This document shows, piece after piece, positions 36,011 to 44,149 of a stretch of 64,000 nt of DNA (the stretch's first letter is position 1; each line of letters begins with the position of its first letter). Source of the stretch: Cryobacterium mannosilyticum. GTDB taxonomy: Bacteria; Actinomycetota; Actinomycetes; Actinomycetales; Microbacteriaceae. The DNA lies in the NCBI RefSeq assembly GCF_004402705.1, contig NZ_SOFM01000010.1:124001-188000 (forward strand), read 5' to 3'. Below the pieces are notes generated by a model. It worked only from the letters and a program-made list of their open reading frames with translations. It did not search any database and was not told where the DNA came from. The position numbers were made by a program, and so were the translations under genes.

Positions 36011-36643
36011 TCAGCTTCCCCACACAGAGGAAGACGCTGCAATTTCCATGTTGCTGACACCCCGTTCTCTTCTTTCGCGGGCAAGCTCCCCCGGCAGTGA
36101 ATAGCGAGGCGCGGCGGCGGTCGAAAGGGCGGCGTGAGCGACGATTGAATTCGTGAGCGACTTGACCATGTCCAGCCGCGGGTAGCGTGAGTGAATGAGC
36201 CGCTCCTGTGACATGACGATGTCGGCCTTGTGGCCAAAGTCGATCCCGATCCCCTCCGTTGTCAGGTAGGCGAGGAGCCCTCGACGCTCGGCGATGCCCG
36301 GCGAACTGTGCAAGGCAATCGCTTCCCACACCCGGTCAACGTCCCCCGCCGCCACTCCATGCTCGGTCAAGATTTCGGCTGCAAGATCCGCGCCTTCCAC
36401 CTCGAACCGCTGCTTGCCGGGTGCCTTGGCGCCGGTACCCAGGTCGTGCATGACGCAGGCGGCAAAGAGTAGATCCCGGTCATACGCCGCATCGTTGAGT
36501 GCGCCCTCATGGCCGGCGAGGAGTTCCGCAAACAGGAAACTGCGGATGCTGTGATTGGATACCGAGATACTCTCTGAAGTCTGTGCTGCAGCGAGCGCCG
36601 CGCGAGCAAGGGGGGTGGCGGGCAGGTCGATTGAAAGTCTCAT
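36011..36643 (-). CDS. HD domain-containing protein
   Basis: This 210-residue protein has an HD metal-binding domain: first histidine in SNHSIRSFLFAELL, the HD pair in FAACVMHDLGTG, and further conserved residues in EAIALHSSPGIAERRG. HD proteins act as phosphohydrolases, or as cyanamide-hydratase-like enzymes; the pattern here (HSIRSF, MHDLG) is nearest to the latter group. The C-terminus RRERGVSNMEIAASSSVWGS looks slightly irregular. It stands alone. Confidence 0.75.
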   Translation of the reverse strand: MRLSIDLPATPLARAALAAAQTSESISVSNHSIRSFLFAELLAGHEGALNDAAYDRDLLFAACVMHDLGTGAKAPGKQRFEVEGADLAAEILTEHGVAAGDVDRVWEAIALHSSPGIAERRGLLAYLTTEGIGIDFGHKADIVMSQERLIHSRYPRLDMVKSLTNSIVAHAALSTAAAPRYSLPGELARERRERGVSNMEIAASSSVWGS

Positions 36644-36900
36644 GGCCCCACGCTAAGGATTGGGGCTTGGCATAGGAATGGCAGAAATGACAGCTCTGGA
36701 CGAGATACTGCCATTCTTTGAAGGCGTGTGCTCACCAGCCGAAGGGGCCAGCACGCGCAAATGACCGCTGCACGAGCCGACTCAGTGACGCGCGCTTGGC
36801 CTCGAGCGCCTGGACGGCCAATCCGACGCCAAATTGCCTGGGCAAAATCGAAGGCGTCGAACAAGGTCAGTCACGAGCGCACCATCGGTTGGGCAATCGA
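36644..36900. other. gap without a recognisable gene
   Basis: I see no gene here. Short frames on both strands lack family resemblance. The upstream region of the HD gene lies at its left end. Confidence 0.4.
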
Positions 36901-36930
36901 AACCCCTGGTTTTCGAGAAAACCAGGGGTT
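36901..36930. terminator. strong hairpin, terminator-like
   Basis: AACCCCTGGTTTTC and its exact reverse complement (36917-36930) face each other with two bases between them, giving 14-bp arms. The stem could close a transcript from either strand. There is no long T-run, which is common for actinobacterial terminators. Confidence 0.6.
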
Positions 36931-36945
36931 AGGGTCGGAAGCCCA

Positions 36946-37007
36946 ACCCGGGCGCGCGCGGTCGCATACAGGCGACCTGTAGTCGTCTTACCAGCAGGCG
37001 CCCGGGT
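36946..37007. other. nested stem structure downstream of the rhodanese gene
   Basis: ACCCGGGCGC (36946-36955) pairs exactly with GCGCCCGGGT (36998-37007). Inside, GGTCGC and GCGACC form a second hairpin with a 6-base loop. It lies 33 bases past the rhodanese stop. It may be a terminator or a structured RNA; no known RNA family was recognised. Confidence 0.4.
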
Positions 37008-37040
37008 CATGGAGCCCAGCGGCGGCCCCGACCGGATCGG

Positions 37041-37382
37041 TCAGGGACGGATGTACGCGCCAGACTCGATCGGCAAGCCGGCCTCTACCCAATCCTGAAT
37101 ACCCTCGCTGTACTTGCGAATATTGGAGTATCCAGCAGCAGTGAGCATGTTCGCGACGTTCTGGCTGTTCGGGCAGGAAACATTCGAACAATAGGTGATG
37201 ATCGCGGCGTCCTTGTCCGGAAGCAAGCTCGAAGCCTGGAGCGCGACATCCTCTCCCACAAGTGGCAGCGCCCCCGGAAGGTGCTGCTGCTCGTAGTACA
37301 TGCCTCCCAGCGCGTCGATCACGGTGACGGTCCGAGAGTCGATGGCCGCCTTGAGGTCGTCGCGGGTAATGAGTTTGGTCAT
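37041..37382 (-). CDS. single-domain rhodanese-like protein
   Basis: This 113-residue protein has one rhodanese domain: DDLKAAIDSRTVTVIDALGG, YEQQHLPGALPL and the active-site loop ITYCSNVSCPNS with the catalytic cysteine. It is probably a sulfurtransferase or a thiol-handling protein. Two cysteines in the loop may form a disulfide, as in redox-linked rhodaneses. AAAGGG precedes the ATG. It is divergent from a MarR regulator 81 bases away, with two operator copies in between. Confidence 0.9.
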   Translation of the reverse strand: MTKLITRDDLKAAIDSRTVTVIDALGGMYYEQQHLPGALPLVGEDVALQASSLLPDKDAAIITYCSNVSCPNSQNVANMLTAAGYSNIRKYSEGIQDWVEAGLPIESGAYIRP

Positions 37383-37400
37383 GATGCCCTTTCTTGTTTA

Positions 37401-37444
37401 TGTGCGTGCGCACACAACAATACCAATGTGTGCGTGCGCACGCA
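37401..37444. promoter_or_regulatory. paired TGTGCGTGCGCAC operators
   Basis: The 13-bp sequence TGTGCGTGCGCAC occurs at 37401-37413 and again at 37429-37441, 28 bp apart. The second copy is part of the perfect palindrome TGCGTGCGCACGCA (37431-37444). They fill the divergent gap between rhodanese and MarR genes and are likely binding sites for that MarR protein. Confidence 0.7.
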
Positions 37445-37463
37445 ACTCCGCTATGTTTAAGGC

Positions 37464-37907
37464 ATGCCCTCTCGCAAGAAGCTCGCCGCCGATGCTTGGG
37501 GCGCACTGCTCCAAGTCCACGCCTCCCTCGTCCCCGCGCTGGACAAGGAAGTCCAAAGGCAGACCGGCCTGCCGCTGTCGTGGTACGACGTGCTGCTCGA
37601 GCTAGCGGCGGAACCTGCCGGTCGGCTGCGGATGACCGACCTTGCGGAACGGGTGGTCCTTAGCCGATCCAGGGTCAGCCGTCTCGTCGATGAGCTGGCG
37701 AGCCGGGGCCTGATCACCAAGGAGGAGCATCCAGACGACCGGCGCTCAGCGTACGCAGCCATCACGAATGCGGGACTCGCCGAGTTCCGTGCAACCGCCC
37801 CCGTCTATGTACGCGCGATCGAAGGCCAGTTCGCGTCCAACCTCACAGACGAGGATCTGGCACTCTTGGGGCGCGTCCTCAACAAGATCCGAAAGCCCGC
37901 AGGGTGA
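37464..37907 (+). CDS. MarR family transcriptional regulator
   Basis: This 147-residue protein has a typical MarR winged helix (about 50-105: RLRMTDLAERVVLSRSRVSR, LVDELASRGLITKEEHPDDR). No cysteine is present in the protein, so a direct thiol switch is unlikely. It is divergent from a rhodanese gene and probably represses both itself and that gene through the paired operators in between. The inducing signal is unknown. Confidence 0.9.
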   Translation: MPSRKKLAADAWGALLQVHASLVPALDKEVQRQTGLPLSWYDVLLELAAEPAGRLRMTDLAERVVLSRSRVSRLVDELASRGLITKEEHPDDRRSAYAAITNAGLAEFRATAPVYVRAIEGQFASNLTDEDLALLGRVLNKIRKPAG

Positions 37908-38096
37908 CATCAAGGCAAATAGTGCCCAAGGATTTTTGCGTTCACTGAACGATTCATTGAAGAGCTCACAACGACCGGATGTCGCCCTCGACGCAGGGTT
38001 CATCGGAGCGCCTCTCCACGTGTCCTCCTCAAAGCAGAGCGGGTGTCGGCGCCGTTTGACGGCGAGCCGACGACCACACAAACTCAAGCAATTTAG

Positions 38097-39059
38097 CTAT
38101 TTGGCGTCCCGACGATCAACGAACCGTCTGCGGTATTCCGTTGGGGTGATGCCGACCAGTCGCGTGAAGTGATGTCTCAGCAAGGGGGCCGCACCGAACC
38201 CTGATTCTGCCGCGACGTCCTCAACCGAAAGGCGCGTGTCGTCCAGCAGCTCTCGCGCGCGTGCGACTCGTTGCTGGGTGAGCCACGTATGTGGCGCACA
38301 GCCGACTTCGGCCATGAAGCGACGTGTGAGCGTCCGTTCCGCAACACCAGCGACGCGTGCCATGGCCGCGACCGTGATGGTGTGTGCGATGTTTTCGGTG
38401 ATCCAATCAAGAGTGGGCTGCAGGCTCTGTTCTGAGCGACCAGCCACCGGTCTCTCGATGAACTGCTTCTGACCCCCGTCCCGGTGGGGCGAAACGACCA
38501 TGCGTCTTGCAATGCGGTTCGCCACGGCCGAGCCAAGTTCTGTGCGCACAATGTGCAGGCAGGCGTCGATCCCCGCGGCCGTGCCCGCGCTGCTGACGAT
38601 CGTCCCATCCTGCGCATAGAGGATGTCGCTGTCAACTCGCACGGCCGGGTAGTCGCGCGCCAGCCGATCCGCATAGCTCCAATGCGTGGCCACCGTGCGG
38701 TCGTCCAGGAGCCCAGCCGCTGCCAGGGCGAAGGCGCCCGAGCAAAGAGACATCACGTACGCACCACGTCGGTCAGCATCCCGTAGCGCGCTCATCACCG
38801 CTTCGCTCGGCGTGGCGGTGAGCGAGGACGAGGGGACGGCGACCAGATCAGCGTCTGCTGCCGCGTCCAACGTCTTGGTTGCCACGACGAACGAGCCTGG
38901 TCCCGCTGCCAGAGGCTCGTTCGGATTCTCGGCACACACTACGTACTCGAACTTCGGCACTCCGTCGGCCGACCGATCAACGCCGAACACTTCTGTGAGC
39001 ACGCCGAATTCAAACAGAGCGACGGGTGGTTGAAGGATGACGGCGATCTTCTTGAGCAC
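38097..39059 (-). CDS. GlxA family transcriptional regulator
   Basis: This 320-residue protein has an N-terminal DJ-1/PfpI-like domain (about 1-180, with YVMSLCSGAFALAAAGLLDD) and a C-terminal AraC double helix-turn-helix (about 215-315, with TVAAMARVAGVAERTLTRRF and SVEDVAAESGFGAAPLLRHH). GlxA-type proteins are usually activators responding to small metabolites. It is divergent from an MDR dehydrogenase gene at 39142, the probable target. A second GlxA paralogue lies at 42902. Confidence 0.92.
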   Translation of the reverse strand: MLKKIAVILQPPVALFEFGVLTEVFGVDRSADGVPKFEYVVCAENPNEPLAAGPGSFVVATKTLDAAADADLVAVPSSSLTATPSEAVMSALRDADRRGAYVMSLCSGAFALAAAGLLDDRTVATHWSYADRLARDYPAVRVDSDILYAQDGTIVSSAGTAAGIDACLHIVRTELGSAVANRIARRMVVSPHRDGGQKQFIERPVAGRSEQSLQPTLDWITENIAHTITVAAMARVAGVAERTLTRRFMAEVGCAPHTWLTQQRVARARELLDDTRLSVEDVAAESGFGAAPLLRHHFTRLVGITPTEYRRRFVDRRDAK

Positions 39060-39141
39060 TCGACCAGTATGGCCGTATCTTGTCTATAAGACGCGTTTAT
39101 GCCACTGGCATGTGCCAGGTGGCAACAGGACGATAGGTCTT

Positions 39142-40221
39142 ATGTCCCTTCTCTCGAGCAATATCTCATCCCCTTCTCACAGTGCACCGGGCGTCATGAC
39201 GGCGTGGACCACGACCGGCAGCGGCATAGAGAATATGTCAACGGTCCGGGTTCCGGTGCCCCAACCCGGCCGAGGCGAGGTGTTGGTCAAGATCGCCGCC
39301 CTCTCGCTGAATTATCGCGACCTCATGGTGATCAATGGTGTCGGCAACTGGAAGCCGACGAGTCGCGTGGTTCCGCTTTCAGATGCCGTCGGCACAGTCG
39401 TTGGCGTCGGAGAGGGTGTTGACCGGTTCGATCTCGGGGATCGCGTTTCGGCCATGTTCCTGCCGGAGTGGCGATCGGGTCAGCTTACGCGCGAGACGTA
39501 TGTGAATCCGATCGGCGGACCCATCAATGGCGGCATGTTGGCCGAGTACGTGGTCGTGTCACAGGACAACGCCGCGAGAACGCCGCACAGCCTCGACGAC
39601 GAGCACGCCGCAACTCTCCCGATTGCCGCCCTGACGGCATGGCATGCCGTGGCACGGCGAAGTCGCGTCCAGCGGGGTGAAACGGTACTGATCCACGGCA
39701 CTGGCGGCGTGGCCCTGTTCGCGCTGCAGTTTGTCCTGGCGCTCGGCGGGATTCCGATCATCACCTCCAGCAGTGACGAGAAGCTGGATAGAGCGCGCAA
39801 ATCCGGCGCCGCCCACTCGATCAACTACAAATCCACCCCCGACGTCGCCGCGGAAGTGATGAGTCTCACTGGCGGGGAAGGCGTCAATCATGTGATCGAA
39901 ACGATCGGCGGGGAAAACCTCAATCGATCGCTTAAGGCCGTGAAGATTGGCGGGACGATTAGCTTCGTGGGGCTCATCGCCGGCCTGGCCGCGCAGATCA
40001 ACACCTACGACTTCGTGACGAGACATGTGACCATTCACGGAATCGAAACCGGATCGCGGGAGATGTTCGAGGAGATGGTTCAGATCATCGATAAACACGG
40101 GATCGTTCCTGTCCTCGACTCGACGTACCCCGTTCAGCGGATCCGCGAGGCACTTCAGCATCTGGCAGAGGGCAAACACTTCGGAAAGGTTGTGATCACG
40201 ATCACAGCCTCGAACCTCTAG
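39142..40221 (+). CDS. MDR family NAD(P)-dependent alcohol dehydrogenase
   Basis: This 359-residue medium-chain dehydrogenase/reductase shows RDLMVINGVGNWKPTSRVVP, GDRVSAMFLPEWRSGQLTRE, the nucleotide loop LIHGTGGVALFALQFVLALG and the end LAEGKHFGKVVITI. Cysteine zinc ligands of the classical structural site are absent, so it may be zinc-free like quinone reductases. Start choices are ATG at 39142 or at 39196; neither has a strong ribosome-binding site. It is divergent from GlxA. Confidence 0.85.
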   Translation: MSLLSSNISSPSHSAPGVMTAWTTTGSGIENMSTVRVPVPQPGRGEVLVKIAALSLNYRDLMVINGVGNWKPTSRVVPLSDAVGTVVGVGEGVDRFDLGDRVSAMFLPEWRSGQLTRETYVNPIGGPINGGMLAEYVVVSQDNAARTPHSLDDEHAATLPIAALTAWHAVARRSRVQRGETVLIHGTGGVALFALQFVLALGGIPIITSSSDEKLDRARKSGAAHSINYKSTPDVAAEVMSLTGGEGVNHVIETIGGENLNRSLKAVKIGGTISFVGLIAGLAAQINTYDFVTRHVTIHGIETGSREMFEEMVQIIDKHGIVPVLDSTYPVQRIREALQHLAEGKHFGKVVITITASNL

Positions 40222-40234
40222 TAGTTCATCCGAG

Positions 40235-40944
40235 TTATCCCTGACGAATCGGCGCGCGGACCAGATCCCACGACAGTTCCAGGTCACGAATGGTGGTCGC
40301 GAGCCCCAGCATTTGCTCTGATTCACCGTTCACCAAGTCGCCTATGACGGTTGCCGGGTTAGCGATCGTCCAAGGAACGCTGAGCTTGGTCCGCATAGGC
40401 CTGGACGACCGCGTCATTCTCCACCTGGATACCTCATAGGCGCCGAGGCGGGTTTACTGGTACTTGCGTTTGGCCTCCAACCAGGGAATCGATGCCGGTC
40501 CTGCCCGCCGACCCGATAGCCGGACAGGTGCACCAAACGGCCAAGGTGCGGAAGCGTCGCCGCGACTCCACCACGCGACGCGAGGACATTCGCCGCGCGC
40601 GCCGCTGCCGGCGTCATTCCGCACGCGTGGGCTCCGGCAACGTTAAAGATTTCGCGGATGTGGTTCAGGCGTCCCGGCCTCAACTCGATTCCGTCGACTA
40701 CCAGGTCGACTTCGACAACACTCAAGGCCGTCGTGGCGACGTTGTGGTCGCGCAGCCACTCGGCAACGGCACCAAATCGGGCGAGGTTGCGAACCGCGGC
40801 TGTGGTCGAGATGCCCTGGTCGAGAAGCTCCTTCACCAGCCACCGCCCAAAGAACCCTGTCGCGCCGAAGACCAGTGCGTTTCGGGTACCGTCGCCGCGT
40901 GCGATTGTGGATTCAGACGGCACGGTGTGCAATGCCGCCTTCAT
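40235..40944 (-). pseudogene. NAD(P)-binding SDR protein, frameshifted and truncated
   Basis: The N-terminal half is good: ALVFGATGFFGRWLVKELLD, then FNVAGAHACGMTPAAARAAN and LPHLGRLVHLSGYRVGGQD. After about 40500 the family sequence jumps between frames (PASIPWLEAKRKYQ, a TAA, then LGAYEVS, then NDAVVQAYADQ, then VPWTIANPATVIGDLVNGES). It stops at 40235, about 140 residues short. At least three frame changes and one stop make it a clear pseudogene. Confidence 0.85.
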
Positions 40945-41596
40945 TTCGTGACACATTCGAGAGCGAGGCGTGCCGAGCAGAACGCCACAGGGCGATTACA
41001 AGCGCGATTGTCACGGGCGCCCAGACGATGCGCTCCAGGAATGAGGGTGAGGCGACGTTCACTACCGTTCCAATCACCATCAAAGCGGCCGCACCGTACA
41101 GCAGACGTCGACGGAGCGTTGCTCCGGTCCACCGGGTGCCAGCGACGGCGGCGAGCAACACATACACAACCACTGCGATAGCGCTATTCGTGCGGAGAGA
41201 TGCAGGAAGGACCCCCGGGTTGGAGCCGCCAAAGGAGGCTTCACCCCATGGCGCGCCTGCAGCTAGCGCCACCTGGAAGGCCACCACGACAAGGAATAGG
41301 GCAGCGGCGGCCTTTCCGGCAGGGCTTGCGGGCGGGTGAACTTTGAACGGTGTTTGACCTATGAAGGTCTCCTTGCATAGTTTTCCAATTTCGCCCCTGG
41401 CTGGCATCGTCCACAGCGACTTCCACCTCGCCTTGCTCTCTGCTGCCTTTCCACCGCCGAGGCCTTCGTCGTTTCTGCGGTGTTCCCTGAGATCGGTAAC
41501 CCGTTCTGCGGCGAGACGATGCACCTCGAGTGCGCGCGTGACACGGTCTTCCTCGGCCCTGTGGAGGCGGTAGAACGATATATCCGAAATGTGCAT
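40913..41596 (-). CDS. four-helix membrane protein with a coiled N-terminal extension
   Basis: This 227-residue protein has two parts. Residues 1-62 (HISDISFYRLHRAEEDRVTR and on) form a charged helix like the small helical proteins common in this family of bacteria. Residues 85-210 hold four membrane helices with GAPWGEASFGGSNPGVLPAS and PSFLERIVWAPVTIAL. The membrane part is paralogous to the protein at 55505-55891, which lacks the extension. GAGGAAG precedes the ATG at 41594-41596; an internal ATG at 41407 is an alternative start. The function is unknown. Confidence 0.65.
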   Translation of the reverse strand: MHISDISFYRLHRAEEDRVTRALEVHRLAAERVTDLREHRRNDEGLGGGKAAESKARWKSLWTMPARGEIGKLCKETFIGQTPFKVHPPASPAGKAAAALFLVVVAFQVALAAGAPWGEASFGGSNPGVLPASLRTNSAIAVVVYVLLAAVAGTRWTGATLRRRLLYGAAALMVIGTVVNVASPSFLERIVWAPVTIALVIALWRSARHASLSNVSRNEGGIAHRAV

Positions 41597-41609
41597 CGTT
41601 TGGTCTTCC

Positions 41610-42059
41610 TCAGATCGTGAAAATTGTGTGAACAGCCAGGATGCCGGCGGCAACAAAGTCGACAGTCGCGCAGAACGGAGGCCACCATCTGGCATTGCGG
41701 ACGAATCGGGTGCGGTGCTGCCAGAGGTCCTTCAGGCCGTGGCCCGCGAAACCGGCCACGACCAGCCAGGCGGAACCCGTGAGCGCCGCAATAGCCAGCG
41801 CCACGAATAGCACCGCGACCGTGCCCTCCAGAGCGAGCACCCGTGCCCGGCCGTCGGCGACGGCGAACCCGATGTAGACCGCGGCGACGATTGCCAGAAC
41901 GAGCGCGTAGACCATTGATGGGGTGAGCCACCACAATCCGAGTGGAGCGGCGGCCGTGACTACTCCAACGACCGCTCCCCAGCCGATTGCTGGTGAGAAC
42001 ATCGCCGTAGGCCACCGTGGTGTCTGGTCGTGCGCCCGGATGTCGGCGGGAAATGGCAT
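41610..42059 (-). CDS. membrane protein, DUF6010-like
   Basis: This 149-residue protein has four hydrophobic helices and the pattern VYIGFAVADGRARVLALEG, WLVVAGFAGHGLKDLWQHR, RWWPPFCATVDFVAAGIL, which resembles DUF6010-type proteins. The ATG has CAGGAG before it. It ends 13 bases before the next gene, so the two are probably co-transcribed. The function is unknown. Confidence 0.7.
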   Translation of the reverse strand: MPFPADIRAHDQTPRWPTAMFSPAIGWGAVVGVVTAAAPLGLWWLTPSMVYALVLAIVAAVYIGFAVADGRARVLALEGTVAVLFVALAIAALTGSAWLVVAGFAGHGLKDLWQHRTRFVRNARWWPPFCATVDFVAAGILAVHTIFTI

Positions 42060-42199
42060 GGCGTCTCCTGGCGTGTATTGGCCTTGCGGCTGCGAATGGA
42101 CTCGGAATCAGTGCAGGAAAGGGGGCGAATCCGACGGTTGCATGACGCGCGGCGCCAGGACGAGCGCCCAATTTTCGCCGTGCCATGCCGGGAATGAGC

Positions 42200-42808
42200 T
42201 CAGACCGGCGGCTGGGGGTCGTACTGAAGATCCCGCCGTACGTTGAGGGCGCGGTCGACACCGGCGAGGCGTTCGACGAGGTGAAGTGCCATGTCTATGC
42301 CCGCGCTGACCCCGGCGCTCGTAATCACGTCACCATCGTCGACGAAACGGTCGTACCTGGTCACGATCGTGGGATCGAGCTCTGCGAGCAGACCCAAACT
42401 CTCCCAATGCGTCGTCGCCGGCCTTGCCCGGAGAATACCGGCAGCGGCGTACACGAGGCTCCCGGTGCACACGCTCGTCATGAGCGGGGTCGTCGCACGC
42501 TGAGCGCGTACCCAATCCAGATGCGCGTCGTCCCTCATCAGCGTGCGAGTTCCCTGCCCACCCGGGTGCAGCAAGATGTCAAAGCTTGGCGCGTCCGCAA
42601 AAGAGTGGTGTGCACCGAGAACGAGCCCCTTCGATGCCCGAACCGAACGCCCGTCACGGGAGACGCAGGAGACCTCGTATCCGTCGTCCGGAAATCTGAG
42701 GGTCCAATTTGCCAAGACTTCCCAAGGCCCCACGGCGTCGAGTTCTTCGACGTCGTCGAAGAGGAAGATGCCAATGTGTCGGGCCTCTCCGGCCGTAGTA
42801 GTTGTCAT
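42200..42808 (-). CDS. DJ-1/PfpI family protein
   Basis: This 202-residue protein has the DJ-1/PfpI glutamine-amidotransferase-like fold: HIGIFLFDDVEELDAVGPWE at the start, DILLHPGGQGTRTLMRDD, and the nucleophile elbow MTSVCTGSLVYAAAGIL with its cysteine, followed by ATTHWESL. Members act as isonitrile hydratase-like enzymes or glyoxalases. The ATG at 42806-42808 fits the family length. It is divergent from a GlxA regulator 93 bases away. Confidence 0.9.
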   Translation of the reverse strand: MTTTTAGEARHIGIFLFDDVEELDAVGPWEVLANWTLRFPDDGYEVSCVSRDGRSVRASKGLVLGAHHSFADAPSFDILLHPGGQGTRTLMRDDAHLDWVRAQRATTPLMTSVCTGSLVYAAAGILRARPATTHWESLGLLAELDPTIVTRYDRFVDDGDVITSAGVSAGIDMALHLVERLAGVDRALNVRRDLQYDPQPPV

Positions 42809-42901
42809 GAGACACACGATGGCAGGGCCGTTGGACAGACGAAAGTGGCAGGAATGCCGCAGATCGAAAGAATTCTGCCTGAATCGTGCGACACTGACTG
42901 C

Positions 42902-43834
42902 ATGCATCGCATTGTGGCTCTGGCTCTCCCCGACGTGGTTGCCTTCGACCTCGCAATACCGGCGCAGGTCTTTGGTCACAGTGACGAGCGCGAACGCTAT
43001 ACTTTCTCGGTCTGCGCGGAGATTCCGGGACTGATCCCGACGACATCCGGATTCGCCATTGAGGCGACGCGTGGCCTGGACTCGCTACTGGATGCGGACA
43101 CTGTCATCGTTCCAGGATTCGTCCCCCTTGGAGACCCGTCGGCCGCCGTACTCGACGCGCTGCGTGAAGCGTCTCACCGCGGCATTCGCATGGTTTCCGT
43201 GTGCACCGGCGCTTTCGCGTTGGCGGCCGCCGGGCTTCTGGACGGCAAACGGGCGACAACTCATTGGCGAGACGCCGCCGAACTCTCCTCCCGCTATCCG
43301 CGCATCAGCGTCGACCCCGACGTGCTCTACGTCGTTGACGGCGGTATCAGCACAAGCGCCGGAGTCGCCGCCGGCATCGACCTGTGCCTGCACCTTGTCC
43401 GACAAGATTTCGGCACCGACGCCGCAACCGGGATTGCTCGGCGCATGGTCGTGGCCCCTCACCGCGACGGCGGCCAAGCGCAATTCATTGAGCGCCCTGT
43501 CGTCGCCCACTCTGAAGGGCTCGCTGCCACCTGTGCGTGGGCGGTCGATCACCTCGCAGAGCCCATATCGGTCGCCGACATGGCCAAACACGCGCGCTGG
43601 TCTCCGCGCACCTTTGCCCGCCGGTTCCTGGCCGAGACGGGCACAACCCCCTTACGATGGCTCACGTCCCGGCGCGTCGACGAGGCACGGCGACTGCTCG
43701 AGGTCACCGATCTGACCGTGGAGGCGATCGCGCAGCGTTGCGGGCTCGGGACATCCAGCAACCTGCGATTTCACTTCGCGGGCGATCTCGCGACAACTCC
43801 CACAAATTACCGACGCATTCACCGCGGGACGTAG
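42902..43834 (+). CDS. GlxA family transcriptional regulator
   Basis: This 310-residue regulator has an N-terminal DJ-1/PfpI-like domain (MVSVCTGAFALAAAGLLDGK, TTHWRDAAEL) and a C-terminal AraC domain (SVADMAKHARWSPRTFARRF, TVEAIAQRCGLGTSSNLRFH). The ATG at 42902 gives the normal start HRIVALALPDVVAFDLAIPA. It probably controls the divergent DJ-1/PfpI enzyme. It is a paralogue of the GlxA protein at 38097, with the same domain order. Confidence 0.92.
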   Translation: MHRIVALALPDVVAFDLAIPAQVFGHSDERERYTFSVCAEIPGLIPTTSGFAIEATRGLDSLLDADTVIVPGFVPLGDPSAAVLDALREASHRGIRMVSVCTGAFALAAAGLLDGKRATTHWRDAAELSSRYPRISVDPDVLYVVDGGISTSAGVAAGIDLCLHLVRQDFGTDAATGIARRMVVAPHRDGGQAQFIERPVVAHSEGLAATCAWAVDHLAEPISVADMAKHARWSPRTFARRFLAETGTTPLRWLTSRRVDEARRLLEVTDLTVEAIAQRCGLGTSSNLRFHFAGDLATTPTNYRRIHRGT

Positions 43835-43999
43835 GGCACCGGCACCCATCCGCTCGGAGTCGAAAGCTTCTTTCTGGAATAGACGTCAGCGAGGCAGCTA
43901 GACCAACAGCAATCCGGAAGCCGACCATGCGGGTGATTGTGAAGTTGGTCTTCTCCGCCAGCTTCAACTCGAACGCTTGACGTTCGTATCCGATGCTTC

Positions 44000-44149
44000 C
44001 TAGGCGAAAAAGATGGACGCTATATCCAAGAACGCCCTGTTGTCTCGGAGCTCGCGGGCCACGGTCGTGGCGGCCAAGCCGGTGGTGACGACCAGCTTCA
44101 CAGCCTCGTCTTTGTAGTCAGGAGTGAACTCCGGACGTGATCTTGCCAT
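44000..44149 (-). mobile_element. IS3-type transposase OrfA remnant
   Basis: Fifty codons read MARSRPEFTPDYKDEAVKLV, the N-terminus of an IS3-family OrfA. Soon after VARELRDN they end with FLDIASIFFA, like the OrfA C-terminus. The middle is deleted and no OrfB follows. It marks the left side of a region of insertion-sequence debris. Confidence 0.75.

Noticed and set aside
36901..37007. Possible tRNA in the hairpin region
   Set aside because: No T-loop GTTCGAATC-type sequence, no anticodon arm and no acceptor pairing of tRNA length.
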